A DNA stretch of 10,652 nt from Parapedobacter lycopersici_A (GTDB taxonomy: Bacteria > Bacteroidota > Bacteroidia > Sphingobacteriales > Sphingobacteriaceae). The notes below the pieces were generated by a model. It was not told the origin of the DNA, made no database searches, and saw nothing but the letters and a program-made list of their open reading frames with translations. The translations under genes were made by a program, and so were the position numbers. The stretch lies in the NCBI RefSeq assembly GCF_040395035.1, contig NZ_JBEBRB010000080.1, positions 1 to 10,652 of the forward strand. Direction: 5' to 3'. The number at the start of each line of letters is the position of its first letter. The first letter of the stretch is position 1. Positions 1-4,631 of this stretch are shown in pieces.

Positions 1-121
1 GGGAACAGGGTATTGCAGGGCAGTTCTCCATACTTGCGTGCAATGCCAGCCGACTATTTTTCAACAGCTGGTTTATTAAGCATCTGCTAATCCACTCAAC
101 ATAACACATTGATCTTTTTTG

Positions 122-136
122 GTACATTTTATGTAC
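122..136. promoter_or_regulatory. Perfect dyad GTACAT-TTT-ATGTAC upstream of the NlpE/META lipoprotein gene
   Basis: The sequence GTACAT (122-127), TTT, ATGTAC (131-136) is a perfect inverted repeat centred about 30 nt before the chosen start codon at 160. The stretch TACATTTT (123-130) inside it also resembles the Bacteroidota -7 element TAnnTTTG with one mismatch, but no TTG or TTTG lies at the expected -33 distance. A regulator-binding site over the promoter or leader is possible. With only six bases per arm, chance is also possible, and no regulator is identified here. Confidence 0.3.
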
Positions 137-159
137 ATGGGTTCTTAAAAAAAAACATC

Positions 160-939
160 ATGAAAACACGAACCGGAAAATGGGCGTTAGGTGTGCTGAT
201 ACTGGCAGTCGTCACCACCACTGCCTGCAAAAGTAAAAGGGAAGCCGGACAGGCAAATCCGGATCCGGCTCACAACAGTCAAAATGCACTCGATTGGGCC
301 GGCATGTATCAGGGGACATTACCGTGTGCGGATTGTCCGGGTATACAGACCACGCTGACACTCTCGGAGGACGGCGGTTATACGCTGCAAACCAGTTACC
401 TGGAGCGGGGTGATTCGGTGTTTACCGAAACCGGGCAATTTACCTGGGACGATGCCGGCGGTAAGATCACGCTGGATGGCGACGGCCAGAAACTCCAGGT
501 AGGCGAAAACAGGCTGATCCAGCTCGACCGCGAGGGCAACCGCATAACGGGTACGCTGGCCGACCACTATATACTTGAGAAAATAGACGACACACTGATC
601 GGGAAATACTGGAAGCTTGTCGAATTGCACGGCAAGCCAGTGGAACCGGGCAGCACGATGAAAGAACCCTTTATCCGGCTGACTGCCGTCTCAAACCGCG
701 TTGAGGGAACAGGGGGCTGCAATGGCATGGGCGGTGCATTCGAGCTGAAAGCGCCCAACCGCATCCGCTTCTCCCACATGGTCCGTACCATGATGGCCTG
801 TGAAAATATGGAAATCGAAAACGACATGATTGGAGCCCTTGAAACTGCAGACAGCTACCATGCCAGCACAGACACCCTGCAATTATTCCGGGCACGGATG
901 GCGCCACTGGCCAAATTTGTAGCGGTACCTGACAAATAA
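160..939 (+). CDS. Lipoprotein with NlpE-like domain followed by META/HslJ domain
   Basis: This is a 259-residue predicted lipoprotein. The start at 160 is chosen because it begins a classical signal peptide (MKTRTGK, then a hydrophobic run) ending in a lipobox-like TTAC with lipidated Cys23; the next residues KSKRE are charged. Residues ~46-142 resemble the NlpE N-terminal domain: GMYQGTLPCADCPGI with the conserved CxxC pair (C56, C59), then beta-strand repeats. Residues ~146-255 resemble a META/HslJ domain: W151 in YWKLVEL, GGCNGMGG (C187) and MMACE (C214). NlpE is known as an outer-membrane lipoprotein linked to envelope stress and copper; META domains occur in HslJ, linked to heat and novobiocin resistance. 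The tandem order is common in annotated 'copper resistance protein NlpE' lipoproteins of Gram-negatives. Its role here, envelope stress or metal response, is inferred. It appears to be a single-gene unit with its own terminator at 952-1004. An in-frame TTG at 109 is less likely because it would bury the signal peptide. Confidence 0.85.
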   Translation: MKTRTGKWALGVLILAVVTTTACKSKREAGQANPDPAHNSQNALDWAGMYQGTLPCADCPGIQTTLTLSEDGGYTLQTSYLERGDSVFTETGQFTWDDAGGKITLDGDGQKLQVGENRLIQLDREGNRITGTLADHYILEKIDDTLIGKYWKLVELHGKPVEPGSTMKEPFIRLTAVSNRVEGTGGCNGMGGAFELKAPNRIRFSHMVRTMMACENMEIENDMIGALETADSYHASTDTLQLFRARMAPLAKFVAVPDK

Positions 940-951
940 AAATCAGCCAAT

Positions 952-1004
952 AAAAAAAACCTCATCGCATCGGCATTACAATACTGCCCGTGCGATGAGG
1001 TTTT
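952..1004. terminator. Bidirectional intrinsic terminator between the NlpE/META gene and tig
   Basis: CCTCATCGCA (960-969) pairs perfectly with TGCGATGAGG (991-1000) around a 21-nt loop. AAAA (956-959) and TTTT (1001-1004) extend the stem to 14 bp. Read on the minus strand, the stem is followed by eight T residues (complement of the A-run 952-959), a strong rho-independent signal for tig. Read on the plus strand it ends in TTTT, a weaker signal for the lipoprotein gene. The genes converge here, so one hairpin can serve both. A second small hairpin (GCCCC-TAC-GGGGC, 1015-1027) lies between the tig stop codon and this structure. Confidence 0.85.
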
Positions 1005-1032
1005 CAGGAGATCGGCCCCTACGGGGCGGGTC

Positions 1033-2388
1033 TTATTTCAATTCGAGGAATTTATCGTATGCGATTTCCTTTTTCTCCAGTTTCACCAACCCTTTCAGGT
1101 AATCAAATACCTTCTTTGCCTTTACTTCATCAAACAGGCGGTTGGCCTGTTCCTTGTCGCCTAGCAGCTGCACGGCGTACTGCGATAACTGCTGCTCATT
1201 AACTTCCTGTCCCTGGCCGTAAAGCTTAATCTGCGCTTCAATCCGTTCCTTGGCAAGTGCCAGTACTTCTTCGTATTTTACTTCGAGGCCATTCTTGGTG
1301 ATGATCCGGTTTTCAATGATCGTCCATTTCAGGTTCCGTAAAAAGTCAGGAAAACCTTCTTCCAGCTCATCCGCTTTAATGTTCGGGTTGGTCGCTTTAA
1401 GCCAGCGCTTGAGGAATTCCTCAGGGAAAGCCGCATCCACAGCATCCATACCCGCTGTATACAGGTCGTTCTGCAATTTCTGTGTGGCATTCTGCTCCAG
1501 CATGCCTTCAACTTCTTCCCGCACCTTTTCCCTGAAGGCTTCTTCGGTTTTTACCGTTCCTTCACCGAATAACTTGTCGTAAAGCGCTTCATTAAGATCC
1601 GCTTCTTCCAGCCGGTTTACATTTTTCACGGTTAATTTCACGGTAGCGGGGTCCAGTCCGGCTACTTCTTCTTCCGTAATGCCGAGTACACGGGCAATAT
1701 CACTTTCGGCTTTAAACGCCTTTTTGATATCCACAACCACCTCATCGTCTTTCTTAAGTCCGATCAGCTGTTTCTTTATCTTCTTATCATCCACCAGATC
1801 CGTCCGTACGGACGCCGTATTCACAATACCGCCTGCTACTGCTTCGCCCTTGGCATCCACCTGTTGCAGTTCGCCATACAGGACATCTCCATCTTCCGAA
1901 ACATCCGGGTTGGTCATCTTGCCATAGCTGCGGCGCAGGTTTTTGATGCGTGAAGCCAATGTTTCCTCGTCTGCTTTAATTTCGTATTCCGTAAACGTTG
2001 ATTTTTCGGTAAACGGAATAGTAAACTGCGGGGCAAGGCCGATTTCGTATTGGAAAGAAAACTGGTCGTTAAAATCCCAGTTATAATCGTTCTTGTCATC
2101 TTCCTTCGGCAGTGGCTGGCCCAGGATTTCCAGTTTCTGCTCGCCGATATATTCGTTGATCTTATCGCTGACCACCCGGTTGATCTCATCAAACAGAATG
2201 GCTTTTCCATATGTACGCCTAATGTGTGATACAGGGACCATACCAGGGCGGAATCCCGGCAATTTTGCTTTCTTGGCCTGTTCTTTAATGGCCTTGTCTA
2301 CCTGGGGGGTGTAGTCTTCCGGACCGAGGTCCACTGTAATGACGGCGTTGACGTCGTCGATGTTTTCGTGTGAAATATTCATACTCAT
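1033..2388 (-). CDS. tig: Trigger factor, ribosome-associated chaperone
   Basis: Trigger factor binds near the ribosome exit tunnel and shields nascent chains; many versions also carry a peptidyl-prolyl isomerase (FKBP) domain. This one has 451 residues, slightly longer than the E. coli protein (432). The N-terminal ribosome-binding domain has the signature region at residues 45-61 (GFRPGMVPVSHIRRTYG), where GFR matches the L23-contacting loop and a Met stands where Lys or His is common. Residues ~160-255 occupy the FKBP position (DVLYGELQQVD, LIGLKKDDEVVVDIKKAF) but look diverged, so isomerase activity is uncertain. The rest is the helical chaperone arm and C-terminal domain. ATG codons lie at residues 1 and 3; Bacteroidota homologues often begin MN, so the start at 2380-2382 (MNISHEN) is a close alternative. 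No Shine-Dalgarno is visible. A tRNA-Leu terminator sits just upstream, and a strong terminator follows the stop codon. Confidence 0.95.
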   Translation of the reverse strand: MSMNISHENIDDVNAVITVDLGPEDYTPQVDKAIKEQAKKAKLPGFRPGMVPVSHIRRTYGKAILFDEINRVVSDKINEYIGEQKLEILGQPLPKEDDKNDYNWDFNDQFSFQYEIGLAPQFTIPFTEKSTFTEYEIKADEETLASRIKNLRRSYGKMTNPDVSEDGDVLYGELQQVDAKGEAVAGGIVNTASVRTDLVDDKKIKKQLIGLKKDDEVVVDIKKAFKAESDIARVLGITEEEVAGLDPATVKLTVKNVNRLEEADLNEALYDKLFGEGTVKTEEAFREKVREEVEGMLEQNATQKLQNDLYTAGMDAVDAAFPEEFLKRWLKATNPNIKADELEEGFPDFLRNLKWTIIENRIITKNGLEVKYEEVLALAKERIEAQIKLYGQGQEVNEQQLSQYAVQLLGDKEQANRLFDEVKAKKVFDYLKGLVKLEKKEIAYDKFLELK

Positions 2389-2415
2389 TAGTAAGCGTTT
2401 ATCGCATCGTTATAT

Positions 2416-2445
2416 AAAAAATCCTCCCGAAGTATTCGGGAGGAT
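2416..2445 (-). terminator. Intrinsic terminator downstream of tRNA-Leu
   Basis: The arms ATCCTCCCGAA (2421-2431) and TTCGGGAGGAT (2435-2445) form a perfect 11-bp stem with a 3-nt loop. On the minus strand the stem is followed directly by a T-run (complement of A 2416-2421). It begins 5 nt after the tRNA 3' end and ends about 30 nt before the tig start codon, so it most likely terminates tRNA transcription. Confidence 0.88.
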
Positions 2446-2450
2446 TCAAG

Positions 2451-2532
2451 TGCGGAAGAAGGGACTCGAACCCCCACGCCTTGCGGCGCCAGATCCTAAG
2501 TCTGGTGCGGCTACCAATTACGCCACTTCCGC
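2451..2532 (-). tRNA. trnL: tRNA-Leu (anticodon UAG)
   Basis: The minus strand folds as a class II tRNA. The 7-bp acceptor stem is GCGGAAG with CTTCCGC. The D-arm region contains AATTGGTAG. The anticodon stem CCAGA/TCTGG encloses the loop CTTAGGA, giving anticodon TAG (2496-2498 on the plus strand, read as CTA). A long variable arm (CGCC-GCAA-GGCG) is typical of Leu or Ser, and the T-arm has loop TTCGAGT with two G-U pairs in its stem. The discriminator base is A (position 2451), as expected for Leu. CCA is not encoded. The tRNA should read CUA and, through wobble, other CUN leucine codons. Confidence 0.97.
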
Positions 2533-2553
2533 ATAGGATTTTGTTTTGGACTG

Positions 2554-2585
2554 CAAAAATAACGGTTATTCTGCAAAATGGCAAA
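2554..2585 (-). promoter_or_regulatory. Bacteroidota-type promoter for tRNA-Leu
   Basis: On the minus strand a TTTG (complement of 2582-2585) is followed after exactly 20 nt by TATTTTTG (complement of 2554-2561), a full match to the Bacteroidota -7 consensus TAnnTTTG within the usual spacing to the -33 element. It lies 22 nt upstream of the mature tRNA 5' end, which leaves a leader of roughly 15-20 nt. This makes independent transcription of the tRNA likely, although read-through from the upstream MCE gene is not excluded because no clear terminator lies between them. Confidence 0.65.
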
Positions 2586-2634
2586 TCCTTTTTTAATTAA
2601 ATGCAATGGATTTACCGGCACCTTTTCCGGCTGG

Positions 2635-3582
2635 CTAATCGGTGTTTTTCCGGCCAAATACGGAGAAATGCACATACCTGCCGGGCCTTGCCTTCATATC
2701 GCCAATCAGGGCTTCCAGATTCATGGAAGCCTGATTCAGGTTATTATACAGCTCGTCGTCGTTCAGCAGCAGGCCTATCGAGCCCTGGCCCTGGTTAATG
2801 CGATCGGTAATCGACTGGAAGTCAGCCATCGCCTTATTTGCACTGGTTATTGTTTCAGCGAAGTTGGCACGGGCTACCTGATCGGTGATCTGGTTGAGGT
2901 TGTCCAGTACCTGCGAGATCTTCTCATTGTTATTTTTCAGGTTTCCGGTAATGGACACCACATTGGTCATGATATCGCTGATGCGGTTGCGCTCGGAAAC
3001 AACCAGTCCATCCAGCTGGCGCGTGATCCCCTCCAGGTTTTGCAGGGAGTTGGCAATACTGCTGACACTTCGATTAAAATCACGTTGAAAATCCGCATTG
3101 ATGGTATTATTGATCGAACTGAGCACGGAATCCAGCACCGCAGCAATATCCTGCGCTTTTTTCTGGATAGGCTCAACCTGTTCCATAATGTTCTTCTGGA
3201 TCGATGCCTGCAGCTCATCACCGTTTTGCGCGTACTCCGGGCTATCCCCCAATTCAAAGACGATCGCCTTCCCTCCTAAAAGATCGGTACTGGCCAGCTG
3301 GGCAATGGTATTGGAAGGTATCGCGTAATTGCGGCTCACCTTAAACTCCGTCCGTATCCGTCCATCGGGCAGCAATTCCATTTCAGATACCCGGCCAATC
3401 TGATAACCATTCACGAGAATGGGTTTCGATGAGGTCAGTCCGTCCACGCGTTCATACACGGCGTAGAATGTCTGGTCGCTGCTGAACACATCGTTCCCTT
3501 TCAGGAAGCTGTATCCAATCACCAGTATTGCAATAGCAACAACGGCCAGGATCCCGACCTTGGTTTCGTTTGGAATTTTCAA
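2635..3582 (-). CDS. MCE-domain (MlaD-like) membrane-anchored lipid-transport protein
   Basis: This 315-residue protein has an N-terminal transmembrane helix (residues ~9-28, after MKIPNETK) and a single MCE domain (~37-115) with the characteristic run VDGLTSSKPILVNGYQIGRV (residues 46-65). A long helical, probably coiled-coil region (~125-290) follows, ending in a conserved basic tail (ARPGRYVHFSVFGRK, 298-312). MCE proteins are substrate-binding parts of Mla/Mce-type systems that move phospholipids between inner and outer membranes; the ATPase and permease partners are not in this window. The start is TTG at 3580-3582: an in-frame TAA lies four codons further upstream and no ATG intervenes. 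MKIPNETKVGIL fits the usual N-terminus of Bacteroidota homologues. The gene lies 73 bp downstream of the amidase on the same strand, so the two are probably co-transcribed. A 6-bp inverted repeat (TATTGA 3588-3593, TCAATA 3602-3607) sits just before the start codon. Confidence 0.9.
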   Translation of the reverse strand: MKIPNETKVGILAVVAIAILVIGYSFLKGNDVFSSDQTFYAVYERVDGLTSSKPILVNGYQIGRVSEMELLPDGRIRTEFKVSRNYAIPSNTIAQLASTDLLGGKAIVFELGDSPEYAQNGDELQASIQKNIMEQVEPIQKKAQDIAAVLDSVLSSINNTINADFQRDFNRSVSSIANSLQNLEGITRQLDGLVVSERNRISDIMTNVVSITGNLKNNNEKISQVLDNLNQITDQVARANFAETITSANKAMADFQSITDRINQGQGSIGLLLNDDELYNNLNQASMNLEALIGDMKARPGRYVHFSVFGRKNTD

Positions 3583-3655
3583 AATGGTATTGATTTATCA
3601 GTCAATAATGCGTTGCATGTTACTCATCCTTAGAACAAGTTTGGTGCCGAATTGT

Positions 3656-4459
3656 TCAGCGCTCCACCTGCCGCTTGTATGCTTTGATGGCATCCAATAG
3701 ATTTTTCACGATTTCCGCCTGCCCTTTTTCCGACTTCATGTAAGCCTCCTCGCTGGGGTGACTGATAAAGCCGATTTCCGTAAGAACAGCGGGCATCCCC
3801 GCACGGGCCAGTACGGCCAGGCTCAGTTCCTGCACACCCCGGTCAGGCCTTCCTGATTTGACGTATTCACCCTGGATAAACGAAGCCAGACGGATGCTCT
3901 GGTCGCGGTATTGATTTTTCATCAGAGAAAAGACGATATAACTCTCCGGATCTTTCGGGTCGAACCCCTGATAATTATCTTCATAATTCTCCTCCAGCAG
4001 AATATCCGCATTCTCGCGGAACGCGGCATCCTGTTCGCCCAACCGGCTGAATCCGGACACGAAGGTTTCCGTACCGGTAATCCGCTTCGCCAGTTTGGCA
4101 GGCACGGAATTACAGTGAATCGAAATAAACAGATCCGCCCGCTTGCTGTTCGCCAGCTCAATGCGCTTATACAGCTCAACGTCTACGTCGGTGGTGCGGG
4201 TATAATAAACCTTGACCCCCGGTATCGCTGCTTCGATGGCCTTACCGAGCTTTAATGTCACCTGTAACGCCAGGTTTTTCTCCAGCGAGGAACTCCCCCG
4301 GGCACCGGGCTTATCACCGCCGTGGCCTGCATCCAAAACAATGGTCCGGATGGTATAGACCGAATCGGCATACTGATTTGCCGATGCGACCGTTGATATG
4401 GATAAGGCAAGCAGAAACAGGAAACAATAAATGTATGGTGTAAAATATTTGCTGATCAT
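3656..4459 (-). CDS. N-acetylmuramoyl-L-alanine amidase (Amidase_3, AmiC type)
   Basis: This 267-residue exported zinc amidase should cleave the bond between N-acetylmuramic acid and L-alanine of the peptide stem, acting in the periplasm in septum splitting or wall turnover. Residues ~1-27 form a signal peptide (hydrophobic YIYCFLFLLALSIS, cleavage near ASA-N). The catalytic domain (~37-262) shows all expected ligand motifs: LDAGHGG (H46), SSLEKN (E60), SIHCN (H115) and the catalytic glutamate in LTEIGF (E228). Between H115 and E228 there is an extended, charged, helix-prone stretch (~136-185, with DILLEENYEDNYQG), in the place where AmiB/AmiC enzymes carry a regulatory helix. Autoinhibition is therefore possible but inferred. 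No SH3, LysM or AMIN domain is present, so this is the catalytic domain alone. It is followed on the same strand by the MCE gene and diverges from lptD, an envelope gene grouping familiar in Bacteroidota. Confidence 0.95.
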   Translation of the reverse strand: MISKYFTPYIYCFLFLLALSISTVASANQYADSVYTIRTIVLDAGHGGDKPGARGSSSLEKNLALQVTLKLGKAIEAAIPGVKVYYTRTTDVDVELYKRIELANSKRADLFISIHCNSVPAKLAKRITGTETFVSGFSRLGEQDAAFRENADILLEENYEDNYQGFDPKDPESYIVFSLMKNQYRDQSIRLASFIQGEYVKSGRPDRGVQELSLAVLARAGMPAVLTEIGFISHPSEEAYMKSEKGQAEIVKNLLDAIKAYKRQVER

Positions 4460-4532
4460 ATCGCTATTCTGGGGGTTCGGTTTTCCTGCCGCGTCATGCT
4501 GTCACACCGCGGCATTCAAATTCGTTATCCTG

Positions 4533-4560
4533 TTGGTTAACGATCGGGTGAATATATTTG
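4533..4560 (+). promoter_or_regulatory. Candidate main lptD promoter
   Basis: TTG at 4533-4535 is followed after 17 nt by TATATTTG (4553-4560), a full match to the Bacteroidota -7 element TAnnTTTG at the lower end of the accepted spacing. It would give a leader of about 65 nt before the lptD start codon at 4632. Confidence 0.5.
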
Positions 4561-4589
4561 AAAACACCGAAATCCTAACTATTTTTAAT

Positions 4590-4597
4590 TAATTTTG
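4590..4597 (+). promoter_or_regulatory. Alternative lptD -7 element
   Basis: TAATTTTG also matches TAnnTTTG completely and would place the transcript start about 30 nt before lptD. No TTG or TTTG is found 17-23 nt upstream, so it is a weaker candidate than the one at 4533-4560. Confidence 0.28.
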
Positions 4598-4631
4598 TGC
4601 GCAATCCGATTTATTGCAAAAATAATATTCG

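Larger units (their letters stand above)
4460..4631. promoter_or_regulatory. Divergent amidase/lptD intergenic spacer
   Basis: This 172-bp spacer must hold promoters for two divergent genes. The lptD-side candidates are annotated separately. For the minus-strand amidase, the only full match to the reversed -7 element is CAAAAATA at 4617-4624. It lacks a -33 partner at the proper distance and would give a leader of about 155 nt, so the amidase promoter is unresolved. A 7-bp stem (TGCCGCG 4487-4493 with CGCGGCA 4508-4514, 14-nt loop) lies in the amidase leader side; its meaning is unknown. Confidence 0.45.

Noticed and set aside
1..104. Possible C-terminal tail of a preceding plus-strand gene (frame open from base 3 to TAA at 102-104)
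   Set aside because: About 33 open codons are easily expected by chance, two other frames are also open for 26-29 codons, and no family motif is recognisable.
109..159. Extension of the lipoprotein gene to an upstream in-frame TTG at 109
   Set aside because: It would place 17 extra residues before a classical signal peptide and lipobox; the ATG at 160 gives a normal lipoprotein precursor.
2578..3279. Long plus-strand open frame of about 233 codons opposite the MCE gene
   Set aside because: It is antisense to a well-supported MCE coding region, has no recognisable domain, and its start coincides with no promoter or ribosome-binding signal.
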